This document shows positions 26,266 through 38,400 of a stretch of DNA of 64,000 nucleotides, piece after piece. A program made the position numbers and the translations under genes. Under the pieces are notes generated by a model that was not told the origin of the DNA, did not search any database, and was given only the letters and a program-made list of their open reading frames with translations. The stretch spans positions 879,564 through 943,563 of the forward strand of contig NW_022985174.1 of assembly GCF_010093535.1 (NCBI RefSeq), given 5' to 3'. Within the stretch, counting starts at the first letter, position 1; each line of letters opens with the position of its first letter. This stretch comes from Lindgomyces ingoldianus (lineage: Eukaryota; Ascomycota; Dothideomycetes; Pleosporales; Lindgomycetaceae).

Positions 26266-26709
26266 GCGGGAGTATCTGTCACTGTTAGCACTGTACAAAA
26301 AGAGAAAAGAGTTAGGGAATAGTACAGTAGGGCTTAGAAAGTAAAGGATAAAGAAGAGAAGGTAAAAAAGAAGGGGAGACCTTATTATATACACCTCCCT
26401 ACGCACCTGCCTACGCAAAGATCCCACACTATTCTGGCACAAAACCCCGCACAAAACAGTTTATACACTGCTAAATTACTTACAAGGCAAGCGCACAAAG
26501 GCTAGACAACAATAGCCTAAAACGCTCTACACTATTTATAGAGCTATCTACATAGCGCAACTAGCCTATCTTAATGTACAGCATCACTAAGGCAAGTCCT
26601 AACAAATAGGGTAGAGTAAAGGCAGAACGTAATTAGATAGACCTACACAGGCAGAAGAGAGGTAACGCGTACAAAAGGCAACTCTTTAGATAAAAAGAAA
26701 AGTTGCTAG
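25570..26709 (+). pseudogene. Extra 3' module of copia V with a degenerate open frame
   Basis: U has only about 110 bp between pol and the 3' LTR, whereas V has 1.1 kb here. From about 25795 to 26515 one plus-strand frame can be followed with only TAG/TAA interruptions of the RIP type. It includes a lysine/leucine-rich stretch (KKKVEELKNL, near 26033), a GARGRGGR segment (near 26182), a simple-repeat-encoded stretch and KVKKKGRPYY (near 26361), which resembles an AT-hook core. I do not recognise the product. It may be an accessory ORF, captured sequence or noncoding. The antisense frame at 26206-26454 is also open, but only because the stretch is low in RIP. Confidence 0.5.
26219..26262 (+). 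repeat. (CT)n(GT)n compound microsatellite
   Basis: About six CT repeats, a short ATG, then about thirteen GT repeats. This is the only long dinucleotide run of this kind in the window. The surrounding 300 bp are much less RIP-mutated than the flanks. Confidence 0.95.
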
Positions 26710-26989
26710 TGTCTGTACGTAGCAGCAGCGTCGCGGCCTGGATACAAACAATCGCGCACAAGCAGGATCACGTATCTATGTCACATAATGCTCGTGCGCG
26801 AACCTCTGTGCGCAAACATCTAGATATCCCCCTTTTCCTCTGTACAGAGGAAAGATAAGAGCAATAGAACTAGAAACATGTTACCCTTACCTTACCTACC
26901 TTGTACGCTGTGCACACTGTACACCACTCTTACTCTTGCTACTTAAGTGCTTATACCATAAGCAGCTAGCTGTCAGAGCCTATTTAACA
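26710..26989 (+). repeat. 3' LTR of V
   Basis: This is the partner of 19798-20077. The mutation pattern is reversed: its inner start carries G-to-A and C-to-T changes (GATACAAACAATCG against GATACGAACGATCG), while the outer end is unmutated (CACCACTCT, TACCATAAG, GTCAGAGCC). Confidence 0.94.
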
Positions 26990-27205
26990 ATACCTTTAAA
27001 TAGTATTATACAGACAGGTTTCTTGCTTTTGCTTAAGTAACTAAACAGAGATTTATAGCTACTTACATGTAAATTAGACTTTATTTTTACTTTTACTAAT
27101 TTATAGTTAAAGTAGTAAGGAAAAGAATTTTTCTTATACATAAACTTTTAAATAGAAAGGTATAAAAAGAGCTTTCTCTTTTATAGTATTTAAACTACTA
27201 ATTAG

Positions 27206-27457
27206 TGTTAAATAGACTCTCTGCTAGCTAGCACTTAGTGTTAGCAAATGCGTACAAGACAGAGAGGTTTGCACAGTGTAAACATTGCACAGGGGTGTTA
27301 GGTAACTAGTGTTAATTGCTTCTTATTGTTTCTATTGTACAAAGGAAAGGGGTTGATATAGTCCTAAACTCTGCGCACAGATCTCCGTGCACAGGGATCC
27401 AGGCGCATCCGAGCCACGTGACTATCAACCAGGCGCCCGAATATCACTATTCGGACA
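27206..27457 (-). repeat. 5' LTR of U2
   Basis: This 252-bp LTR is RIP-mutated on its inner (left) side and nearly unmutated on its outer (right) side, for example CCGAGCCACGTGACTATCAA near 27408-27427. The copy of the target duplication GCTAT follows at 27458. Confidence 0.93.
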
Positions 27458-29022
27458 GCTATAGTTATTTTAGAATTAAGTTATAATGTTTTATGTTTAT
27501 TACATAGAGCTTAATCTACTCTTTATAGTGTTAGTAAGTAATTATAATAGTTATAGTATAAAAAATAAAACTTTTTTTAAGTTATTTTTTATTAAATCTA
27601 GTTAAGTAAATTATTTAAGTAAGTAGTATTAATTAAAGATTTAGTTTACACGCTAGTTTTTTATTAATATAACCTATGCTATTTACTTCTAAGTTAATAA
27701 AAGCCTATATTAAGGCTAATATAGTTTTTTATTATAAATATATAAAAATATTAACTTAGTACTTTTAGTTATTAGTAGAGGACTTAGCCTATAAGTTAGT
27801 AAAGATCTAGTGTTAAATTAGTCCTAAGAGGCAACTTAGCTCTAAGACAAGCCTTTTTATAGGCTCTTACTGCTATAGCTGCAGCTGTGTTAAGAGTAGT
27901 AAAAAGAATTAAAGCTTAAATATAAGTTAAAGCCTTTACAAAAATAAAAATAAAATAGTAAAAATCTTTAATAAGTACTAGCAGCACTACTTATGTAGAC
28001 CTAAGAAAAAGAAATAGAGCAGTTTTAAAAAATATAACTATGCTTACTACACTTAAAGTATTAACTTTTTTTTTTATAATTTTTACACTTTTTAAAACTA
28101 ACTAGAGCATAATTTAAATTAATTTTTATTATGCTAAGGTCTTTATTTGCAACTGCGCTAGTTTAGAGGTGTATTAAGGCTTATATAGAAAGGAACTTTA
28201 TGTTATTATTATAAGTAGCAATTAAGTTTACATATATATTAAAGTTGTTTAGAAAGGGTTCTTCTACTATAGTATATTATAGTTTAGTTAAGAGGGAGTT
28301 ATATAAGGCTATAATTAGACTTATCTTATTTAGGCCTATATTAGATGCAAGTTAGTAGAACTTAGTAAAGTGTAAAGTAAAGCTTTTTTTTTTATTATAA
28401 AGTGTTTAAGTAACTTAAGGCTGTTAACTTTTTATTTAAGTCTCTATAAGTTACTTATAAAAACACTATAAATTAATTTAAGTTAATAATATCTTTATTT
28501 ATTAGTAAGTTAATTAAGGTTATTACATTATAGTTAAGTTAAAAGTAGACATATAGTAACTAAGAGTGTTTAAAGAGAAATTAGTCTATATTTCTTTTAA
28601 GTTTATATTAAAGCTTATGTAGAAAGAAAAGTAAGTTTTTTTATTTTTTATTAAATAGCAAAGAATTAAGGAGTTAGTTAGATTTTATTACTAAGTTAAA
28701 AAAGTTATAAGTTATAGGCAGTGTTAAATAAAAAAAAGTTAAGCTATTTCTAGACTTTTAAGTAAGCTTTAAGGCTAGTAAGTTTTTAGTTCCTACTACT
28801 ATAATAAAAGTTAAGGCAGAAATAGACTACTTAATAATGTAAAGCTATTTTTTAAAGTCTTTTTAAAAAGCTTTTAAGCTTATAACATAGTAGCTTTTTT
28901 ATAAAGTAAGTGCTTTTTAAAAAGCTTTTTAGCTTACTTTAATAGCTTAAAGTTATATAAGTACTAAGCTTATTAAATTAGATTTAAAGGCTATTCTTAG
29001 CTAAAGTTTTAACATAATATAA

Positions 29023-29340
29023 TGTTATAATTATGCATAAGTAAAGTTATAGAGCTTTATAAAAGTCTAGTTTAATTACTATGTAAAGTATTATAGTAGG
29101 TATAAGATGTTATGTAAGAAATAAAAAGGTTTAGAAGAAAATTAGTAATTAAATACTTAGCTTAGAAGTCTAAGCGCTTTAGGTATAAATTAAGCCTGTT
29201 CTAGGTTTAGTTAGTGTTAAAGCAGTTTATGCTTAAGTTTATGTCTATGTTGTGTTGTGTTTGTGTTAGACGTGCACTAATAATACTCTAGTACGCGTCT
29301 AATACAGTTATGTCTAGGATCTAGGGAGGATACCGTGACA
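29023..29340 (-). repeat. 5' LTR of Gypsy A copy 3
   Basis: This 318-bp LTR has TGT...ACA ends. It is heavily RIP-mutated almost to its outer edge, with only the last few bases (ACCGTGACA) unmutated. It is followed by the unassigned spacer beginning GTTAA. Confidence 0.92.
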
Positions 29341-29522
29341 GTTAAAATAAAGTGTATAGATCCTAAGATAATTACGTAAGCTAAGACAATAGTATTAACA
29401 TGTAATAACTTACTTAATTGCAGAAACAGGCATAGCAAATTAATTAGTACAATTGTTAAGTAAATTAGATATGTAGAAGTAGAGCTATAGTTAATAGAGG
29501 TTAGGGGGTTGCATTAAGGTTA
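29341..29522. other. Unassigned AT-rich spacer
   Basis: These 182 bp lie between the 5' LTR of A3 and the LTR of Gypsy C. They match none of the elements in the window and have no open frame or recognisable motif. They could be host sequence or an old element fragment. YCA triplets are scarce, so the segment appears mutated as well. Confidence 0.6.
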
Positions 29523-29727
29523 TGTCACGGTCAGCTTGGACATGCCTCGGACTCTCCCCGGAGAGCCCTCGGCCCAGCCTTGGGCACATGACGTCCCGTC
29601 ACGTGCCCCAGCACATATATATATATATCCTCTTACGAACCCCTAAGTCTCCTTAAGGATTTGTCTATTAATACTATCCTGTACCCTCTTCTGCGCTTTA
29701 CGCTTCCTGCTTTACAGTGCTCTTACA
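29523..29727 (+). repeat. Probable 5' LTR of Gypsy C
   Basis: The start TGTCACGG is clear and GC-rich, with unmutated sequence for about 100 bp. The inner end is uncertain; TCTTACA at 29721-29727 is the best ACA candidate. No partner LTR is present in the window. An (AT)n run at about 29612-29630 may be the TATA element. Confidence 0.6.
29612..29630 (+). promoter_or_regulatory. Candidate TATA region of the Gypsy C LTR
   Basis: ATATATATATATAT lies about 95 bp into the LTR, downstream of a GC-rich unmutated block. This is the usual position for a TATA element in short fungal LTRs. The assignment is by position and composition only. Confidence 0.35.
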
Positions 29728-29759
29728 ATTTAAATCCTTTATACTCTTCTATAGAGACG

Positions 29760-31651
29760 CAGTTAGTTTAAAGAACAAAAGGCTACTTTTACTACTGCTT
29801 CTTAAGCTCTACCTTAATTAAAAAGCTATAATAATAATAGCTAACAGCAGTTGCACACGCAAAAGCAGGGCTACAGCCACTACCCCTTCTAAGGCTGTTC
29901 TAGAGACGCCCTATAACAACTCTAGTGCTTAACTCCTTAAGCACCTTACATCCTAGCGCCTTAACTAAATTCCACTAGATTAGCAAGTATAAAAGGTAAA
30001 AAATAAAAAACACTAAGTCTCTAAGTTAGAGGATAAGTAAGACCCTAGAAACTGTTAGGGACGCAGTTAAACTAAACCTAGAAACTTTTTAAGTTACACT
30101 AGACAAAGATTAAACAACTCTCTTATTATACTAAGCCCTCTAGGTTTTAGAACTCTAAGGACTGCTAGTTAGCTCCTTATAGGCCACACACAGCAACTGT
30201 TAGCAACAGGGGCAAACGCAATACGCTGCAGTACCCTTCTAGAGCAGGCCTAAACTAGCTCTACTGCTGTCCTAGTGCAACCCTTAACTAATAAAGCGTT
30301 TATATAATTACTTCTTACAAAAGCTTTTTAACTTAAGGCTAAAAGAGCTCTAGAAGTAGAAATTAGTTAAGCTTATAAACAAGCTTAAATAGCGTCTGCA
30401 ACTCTTAGCCTATCTCTTAGAACTACTCTAGATTAACTTTAATCCTAAGCTAGCCTAGATAAAATCCTAAGTTAGCTGTCTAAGATTAAGGCCCCTCTAA
30501 AGCTTAGCTCCTTAAAGAAGTCTTTAACCCTACAGTGTTACAGTCTACAGTTAGACCAGCGTAACTCCACCAGCAGTGCTCCACAATCTAGCTGGATTAG
30601 GACAGGGCTCGCTTATGGACCAGTCAGAGGACACAGAGGCAGCGGAGCTGCCCGCGATAACAGAGGAGTGTGTTGTCTAATAGGGGGACAGGCCACGAAT
30701 TAATAGGAGCTTAAGGGAGCTCTAGGAGCTCGCCTTAGCAGACTACTATAAGCTCCCTCTGCTCCCCTTAGCGCCCCTAGCACATGTATATAGTTCCTAC
30801 ATTAAATAACCTTTAAAAGGCGTGTTTAACATTTAGTTTATTTTCTATATAAACTAAGTAGCATTTAGCTTTCTAAAGAGCTATAATACTATTTATATAT
30901 TTTGCAACACATATACCTCTAATTCTGTCTAATAGGACTGTTTAACCCTAGCCTTTTACTGCTGCATAAAGGGCAAACTACAATCTAGTCATCCTAAGAC
31001 AACCTTTATTAGCCTAATAGCCTGTACATAGGACTGTACACCCTACTAGTTAGCCTCTACTACCTGTCCTACTTCCCCTTAGGAATATTATAAAACCTAA
31101 GTGCTTCTATAAAGCAAGGATTATAACATTAAACACTACCCCCCTTTAAAAAGTATAGATACCTTTTAACATAACTTAGATTCTAACATAGCTTACACAG
31201 CTCTATTAGGATTAGTAGATGTTTTAACCTAAAGTAAAGCTATCCTAGCAGGATAGATTAACTTAATCTAGGAAGACATTAAAAAACTCTAGCAGATTAG
31301 TAAAGATAAAGGTAAATTAGTAAGCCTTTAACAGAAAGTTATAGACCTTTACTAGAAAGTAGTAGAATTACAGAACCTTTTTAAACCTGTAAGCCTCTAG
31401 AAAGCTACTAACTACGCCTATTAAATACATAAACTATAAGTAGAGCTAGCAAAGATTTAAAACATCTTAATAAAGAAAGTAAGCATAGTAGCTAAGAAAA
31501 CTTTAAAACTAGCCTCTTTAAAGCTTTTTAAAGAATTACTAAAAGACCTTTAACTATTTTTTATAAAATGTTACCTCTATATACAATATAATAAAGGAGT
31601 ATTTTAAACTAACATAGAAATAATATCTTAGATAGAATTACACCTAGAAGG
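29760..31651 (+). pseudogene. Gypsy C gag remnant, first part
   Basis: A long plus-strand frame with RIP-type stops fits a gag N-terminal region that continues after A4 (48665 onward). Between 30545 and 30690 the sequence is GC-richer, nearly unmutated and open, including an ATG at 30617. I cannot place individual domains here. The identification rests on its position between a TGT-start LTR and a recognisable gag/pol. Confidence 0.55.
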
Positions 31652-31656
31652 CCCTC

Positions 31657-31974
31657 TGTCACAATTGTGCACGAGTAAGGTTATAGAGCTTTACGGAGGT
31701 CTAGTTTAATTACTATGTAAGGTATTATAGTAGGTACAAGACATTGTGTGAGGAATAGAAAGGTTTAGAAGGAAATTAGTAATTAAATACTTAGCTTAAA
31801 AGTCTAAGCGCTTTAAGTATAAATTAAGCCTATTCTAGGTTTAGTTAGTGTTAAGGTAGTTTATGCTTAAGTTTATGTCTATGTTATGTTATGTTTATGT
31901 TAGACGTGCACTAATAATACTTTAGTACACATCTAATACAGTTATGTCTAGGATCTAGGGAGGATACTGTAACA
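31657..31974 (-). repeat. 3' LTR of A4
   Basis: This is a 318-bp LTR. The outer (left) end keeps TCACAATTGTGCACGAG and TTACGGAGG, while the inner (right) end is mutated (GGATCTAGGGAGGATACTGTAACA). Confidence 0.95.
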
Positions 31975-34764
31975 GTACTCCCCCCTTATTAGAAAGGGAA
32001 TCCTTTACATTAGTAGTTCTAGCATTAAGTTGTCTTTATTAGGGTATAAGTTTAGTTTAAATAGGTATTAGGCATAGAATTAGGTTACTATAGAGTTCTC
32101 TTATAAAGCTTTTACAGGTTTCTACAACAGTTTGTTATATCTAGTCTATTTTATAAAGTATTTATAAATATATTTTTTTTTATTAAACTAGATCTATTTA
32201 ACATCTTTTACAACATATTCTAGTTTATTATTTATAATAATAAGTTTAGGTAGCAGGTTTAGCTGTTTAGGTAGATAGTTAGATTTAGAGGCTACTTAGC
32301 GCAGTAATAATACATAGAACACAGGGTGTATCTTTATGCTGTTAGGTAGGATTAATTAGTAAGCATGCAATAAGACTATATAAGCTACTATAAAGGGGCT
32401 AAGGTTCTTTTAATTAAGTTTTTTTAATTATTAGTTTATTTAAATATTTCTAGTGTCTAGCTAGACCTTCTTACTAGCTGCATACACAGGAGTAGAGGTT
32501 TAGAATTAGTTTATGTACTCTTATTAAAAAGCTTAAGCCTATGTAAGCTTTTTATAAACATATTTAGATATATTTTAGATTTTATTAATAAGTTTATTTA
32601 CATCTATTACTTATATAAATTAATAAGTTAGTTAAAGAGTATTTAAAAGTAGTTTAAATTTTATTTAAAAGTAGTATCTATAGTTTGCTAAAAACAAAGA
32701 TACTTATATTAATTTAAATATTATGTTATTAGCTTTAAACTATGCTGTAGCTAACTATTTTACTTAGTTATTTTACTAGTAGTTTATGTACACTTATAAG
32801 ACTTATTTTATTATAGTGTTTATGTTTTTAGTCTAGCTGTTAGTCTCTAGGTAAAAAGCTGTAGATAAATAAGGGATAATTTAGAGCTATTTATAAAGTT
32901 TATTTTAAAAGGCTAAGACAAACTATGTACCTCTATCTAATATAATTATGTTAGGCAGGCTATAATAAACTTATACATATTAGTAGAATAACTAGGCTAT
33001 ATTAGGGGCAGTTATAAAGGAACATAGTATTAAGTGTTAATACTTAGTTAAGTAATTAACAACTACTATAATATTTATGTACCCTTTAGATAAGAGTAGG
33101 TTTATAATAAAATTAATTAATATGTCTTTCTAAGCTTATTTAGAAATTAAGAGTAGTTTAAGCAGGCTAATATACTTTTTTAAAAGGCCTTTACTTTACA
33201 GCAAGTATAGCAACATAATACATATTAGCGTACAGTATAGAACATGCGGGGCTAGTAGTACTCTCTTTATAGTAGGTTAAGAGTCTTTTCTCTGCCTAAG
33301 TGTCCTTTAACAGGTAAGTTGTGTATAATTTAGAGTAGTTTAATTCTTAGTTTATTAGAATTAAAGATTATAAGTTAGTTATAGTAATACAGCTTACTAT
33401 TTTAGTTTTTATAGTTAGCTAGTGTTACCTTCTTTAACTAACTAGCGCTATTTTAGAGTAGGTCTAAGATTTCTTAAATAAATTTATTATTTAAATACTT
33501 ATTAGTAATAATTTAATTAATTATTTAATTTATTTTATTTAGGTTAAAGTCTAAAAATAGCTTAGGTTAAAGTAAAGTTTAGTGTTAAGCCTTTTACACT
33601 TCTTTTTAAGTAAGGATGTTTTAGAATTGCTTTATAAAAGCATCTAGTTTCCCTTTATTTTAACTAAAATAATAAGTAATTTTAAAATTAAAATAAAATA
33701 AGTATTTAAACTAATAGGCTTATTAGTAGCTAAGTTATTTTATAGTTATAAAGTACTATAAGTTCTTATAGTTAGATAGAACTTATATTAGATGCGCTAC
33801 ACCTTTTAGTTTAGGTTACTATTATTTAAAGCAGTGTACTATAGTAAGTAATTTTTTATTATAAATCTTATAATTACTTTTTATAAAACTTATTCTTTTT
33901 AAAAAGTATGTAATAGGCCTAATAGTTCTATCTAGCTTAGTCTAGAAAAGAACTCCTGCTACTATGTAGTCTAAGGCATTAGCTTTTATAAGTATTAGTA
34001 GTTTAAAGTTAAAGTAGTAGAGTATTAAAGCTTTAGTAAAAGCTTTCTTTAGCTAGTTAAAAAACTATTAGTAATTTAAGTTAAAGTTAAATTAAATTTT
34101 TTTTTAGTAAGTGTAATTATAAAGCTTACTTACTATAAAAAGTTATTAATAAATTATTAGTAAAAGTTAGTAAATTTTATAAAAGCTTAAATGTTCTTTA
34201 TGTCCTTTAGGTATTACTAATCTAGTATAGTCTAAAATTTAATAAGGTCTATTTAGATGCTATCTATAAAGATTATATATCCTTAATATATAACCTTTAA
34301 TTAGTAGAACTTATATTTGTCTATATTAAGTTGTAGACCTGCTTCTTCTATAGCCTTTAGCACTAGGCGTATATGCTGTTTGTGCTTTAAAAGGCTATTA
34401 CTATAAATTAGAATATTATTAATATACATAGTGTAGAACATGTCTAGGTAGAGTTAGAGCAAGTTATTTACAAAATATTAAAAAGTACTAAGCGCGTTAG
34501 CTAAGCTAAAGGGTATTACTAAGTACTTAAATAGTCTATATTAGGTCTAAAATGCTATTAGCTACTTATTACTCTTTCTATTTTTAGCTTATTAAAGGCA
34601 GTAATAATATCTAACTTTATAAAATACTTTGCTTTACTTAGTTAGCTTAAGGTTTTCTGTAAAAAAAGAATTAAGTATTAGTTTTTAATAGTAACAGTGT
34701 TTAGTCTTTAGTAGTTAACATAAAATTAAAGCCTACCTTTAGGTTTTTTTATAAATAGTATAAG

Positions 34765-35016
34765 TGTTGAATGGACTCTCTGCTAGCTAGCACTTGGTGT
34801 CAGCAAATGCGTACGAGACAGAGAGGTTTGCACGGTGTAAACATCGCACAGGGGTGTTAGGTAACTAGTGTTAATTGCTTCTTATTGTTTCTATTGTACA
34901 AAGGAAAGGGGTTAATATAGTCCCAAACTCTGCGCACAGATCTCCGTGCACAGGGATCTGGGCGCATCTAAGCCACGTGACTATTAACTAGGCGCCTAAA
35001 TATTACTATTTAGACA
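34765..35016 (-). repeat. 3' LTR of U3
   Basis: The outer start TGTTGAATGGACTC is unmutated (U2 and U4 read AATAGACTC). The inner end is mutated (ATTAACTAGGCGCCTAAATA). Confidence 0.94.
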
Positions 35017-35125
35017 TTAGCAACTTTTTTTTTTCTTTATACAAGACTTGCCTTGTTTACACATACAGTAGACAGGTTACTGTAGGGCCTTTTTTGCCTA
35101 TCTTATACAGGCCTAAGTTTGTTAA

Positions 35126-35456
35126 TGTCAGATTTGCGCACCTACTGTCAAGACAGGAGGAACGCTTGACGAAAGCTGCTACATAGTACGAGCAATAAGC
35201 TCGATCAGTATGTTGCTGCAAATTGCAGCATTTTGCAGCAAATTGCAGAAAATTGCAGCATTTTGCAAGCTGGTCGCGCATAGGGCAAGTGCGCGAGGGA
35301 CTCAGATCAGCAAAACAAAAAGCTGAGCAACACAAGTAGAGCAGAAAAAAGGATTAATAAATAAAGACAATTAATACAATTAATTAATTATCCTATACAT
35401 TATATCTAAACCTATTATTTATCTTAGGAAGCCTAGAAACAGTGCTTTAATCTAAC
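35126..35456 (+). repeat. 5' LTR of W
   Basis: TGTCAG...CTAACA ends. The outer 200 bp are nearly unmutated (GTCAAGACAGG, GCTCGATCAG), and the inner end is mutated (TATCCTATACATTATATC against ATCCCATACATCATATCC in the partner). The middle carries several TTGCAGCA/TTGCAGAA repeats (35213-35270). Confidence 0.95.
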
Positions 35457-35489
35457 AATTAAGAGTCTTAGTGCCTCCATTAATACAAA

Positions 35490-38400
35490 ATGGCCACCCA
35501 GCCTCCTCGAGACGCGACAGTCGTCCTTCGAGACCACACCGACTACAGAGCCTGGATGATGCAGCTGCAATTGAGATGTGTAGCGCACAGCATCTAGCCG
35601 CAAGTGGATCCTAAGTTAACCATCTAAATAATCTCTAAACTAAGAGCTCTAGAGATGCCGCTAATAGCTAAGTTTTCACTAGCCTCTAACATTAAAACGC
35701 CTACGCACCTAAACAAGCTATTAATAAGTAGTGTTAGAGCTTTTAAAGAAGCTATTAAATACTATAAGATTAAGGCTAACAAGTATAAGAGTAATAGACA
35801 TAATTATAAAAGAGAGCAATTAAGCTTCTAACAGATTATTGTCTTTATCTAGTTAACAGTTAGCCCGCATCTGCAGTGTACATGCTGTTCCCTAGATTAA
35901 CTACTTAGACAGTAGATTACAAGCCTTAAAGCTACAGTAGGTGTTAATAACTAATTTAAATAAGAATGTACGCACAACTAATATAATGCATCTCTAAAGC
36001 TGCTAAGAAACGCAAGCATATAGAACCTGTAGCTAGCAGAGTATGACTACGCTGCCACAGAAGCAGAGACACAAAATGTTCTAGAAACAACGCAGTTTAA
36101 TGCTGTTGTAAAGGACTTTTTAACTACTATAAATAAAGTTGCCCCTTATTAGTCTATAACCTTTTAAGAAAGTAGACAGTTTACACTAAACATAAATTAA
36201 AAAGAAATAATAAAGCGCTTTTAAGAATATATAATGTTAAATTATCTAATATATATAGAAAAGCATAAAGCTGCCTTTATAACAGATAACTTGTTATACC
36301 TTACTAAAAGTAGGAAGACTACCTAGGGCATAAATAAGAACACCTGTAGTGTAGAAGTTGTAACATTAAGAAAATAGAGTAAACCTTAATATTAATATTA
36401 TTAAAAAAATAACAGGAAGTTATTCTTAAGCTAGAAACCTGCTAAAATAAGAGGCACTAAATATCCTACATATAGACACATCTATGCACTAAAGGACTGC
36501 TTCTATGTCTATCTAGACAGAGCACTAGACTAGTAAATGCTAAATAAAAGAGTTAAAAAGCTTATAGCATTAAAGCGTAAGCATAACTTAGAATTTTAAG
36601 GCCTACTAAGAGAGCAGCATAGACATAATTTAAGAATACTAATCCTAAAGAGTTTACATACACCTATGCTAAAGATACAAGAAGACTAACTTAAAAGCTA
36701 AGAAGTATTAAGAGTTAAGGCAGCTACATTGCTAGCTATAGTTAATTTAAACTAGAATAGATATCTACTAAGAGAATTATTTATTCTTAACTTAAGCTTA
36801 ACATGCTATATTATAAATAATTTTAATTAGATTTATAACTATTATCTACTAACACTAAAAGACTTTATCTAGTCTAGAAACTCTTACATATAAATTTAAA
36901 GCTACAGATTAATTACACTAAGCTTAAAAAGTAAGCATAGAACACATAGTTAAGCATACAGTCTTGTACTACATAATGCTGCACTGTGCTTAGACCTGCT
37001 GTGCAACCTAGTCTTGTTCTGCCTACTGCAACAAAAAGGAATCTAGTAGGACATACAAGCAGAGCTAACTGCTTTAAAGGCCTTAGATAGGATAATAATT
37101 AAAGATCTTATAAAGATCTATAGCTAATAGGTGTTAAAGTACTATCTACTATAAAAGGGCTTATATTATACACACATAATTAACACAAGAACTAAATGTA
37201 GTTTATAAAAGGCATTAGTAGAGCTATAGCATAAGCGTCTAAGACACCTTAGACTAGCTACACTTTAACACCTTATACAGTAAGCTAAGGGGGTGCAAAT
37301 TAAAGGAATTACAACAGTCTAATATAACTTATATAGTAGAGCTAAGATATAATAATAAATTAGCTGTACACTACAAATTAGTAATAGTAGACTTAGTAAA
37401 AGACTATTAATTAATTTCTATGCATATAAAGCATAAAGCATTATAAAAGAGCAGAGTTAAATGCTAATTACTAATAAGAATTCTAGCCTTTAGTAGGACC
37501 TCTACTTTAAAGATAATAGGCTTACTAAATTAATTATTAAAGCTTTTATAATCTTTATTCTTTTTCTAAAGAACTATTATAATATTACTATAAAAGTTAT
37601 TAAAGCTAATAACAAGATTATAACAGTAAAACTAGAGGTAGAACGCTAGCTAGCATTATATAGAATAACTGTTAAGCCTTTAGCACTAGATATACAAGCC
37701 TAGAACAGAGAAGCTAAACGCTTAAAAAGTGTAAATAAAGAGAAGTTATAGGCTATGCAACTAAATGCTAACCTACTATAGGATGTATAGCTATACATTA
37801 CTAAAGCTAGCGTATACCTATATAATTAGACACTAAACTATGCAAATAACTAGAAGACACTATATAAGATCTTCTTTACATAAGTAGCTTTAAATAATAA
37901 AGTTATTATATTAATTTAAAAGCTAAGCTTTACACATTTAAAAGCCTATAGCTGCAAAGCATTTATAATAACTAATAACACACATTAGAACAAATCTAGG
38001 CTATAAAGGCTAGACTTAAAGGTGTAGATTAAATATCTAGTTAGGTACTAATTATTAAACATCTACTGCGTATAGATACTACTGCTAGCAAAAGTAATCT
38101 ATACACACAACATTATCTTTAATAAACACTTAATTTTTAGTAGTAAGCCTAAAGACCTAATAAATAACCTTATATATAACATAGTAAAAAAAATTACTAT
38201 ATACATTAGAATAATTAAGCTTCTAACACCTAGTTATTAGCTAAAAATAGAGTTATTCTATAAAGACAACAATACAGATAATATATTAAATTTTAATAAA
38301 GTAGACCTACTAGGCTACTATTAAGAAAGAAAGATTAGAGATAACTATCTATCTCCTCTAAACACTCTACTACCTGTAGCATTACTTATGTAGTTAATAG

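Larger units (their letters stand above)
19798..26989 (+). mobile_element. Copia V, complete 7.2-kb element nested in U2
   Basis: This is a Ty1/Copia element on the plus strand with two 280-bp LTRs (19798-20077 and 26710-26989). It is flanked by the target duplication ATACC (19793-19797 and 26990-26994). The internal order is a leader with two tandem duplications, gag, protease, integrase, RT, RNase H, then about 1.1 kb of extra sequence before the 3' LTR. It is roughly 1.3 kb longer than its relative U, and the leader repeats plus the 3' module account for the difference. Confidence 0.95.
14373..27457 (-). mobile_element. Copia U copy 2 (U2), complete but split by copia V
   Basis: This is a Ty1/Copia LTR retrotransposon on the minus strand, with the 3' LTR at 14373-14624 and the 5' LTR at 27206-27457. 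Removing V (19798-26989) and one copy of its ATACC target leaves about 5.89 kb, matching U3. The target duplication in A3 is GCTAT. The internal order from right to left is leader, gag with a CCHC knuckle, protease, integrase, RT, RNase H. All frames are broken by RIP. Confidence 0.94.
12068..29340 (-). mobile_element. Gypsy A copy 3 (A3), interrupted by copia U2
   Basis: This minus-strand chromovirus lies in two blocks, 12068-14372 and 27458-29340. The left block runs from the integrase zinc-binding region through RT. The right block continues from protease and gag to the 5' LTR (29023-29340). U2 separates them with target duplication GCTAT (14368-14372 and 27458-27462). The 3' end (rest of integrase, chromodomain and 3' LTR, about 1.5 kb) is absent, cut off by U1 and the rearrangement to its left. 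The joined blocks have the same length as the matching part of A4, to within a few bases. Confidence 0.92.

Noticed and set aside
26206..26454. 82-codon open frame on the minus strand
   Set aside because: It is antisense to the V 3' module and crosses the microsatellite, which contributes a His/Thr run. It is open because this stretch is low in RIP; no start context or similarity supports it.
29341..29522. The spacer as a solo LTR or MITE
   Set aside because: No TGT/ACA ends, no inverted repeats and no target duplication were found around it.
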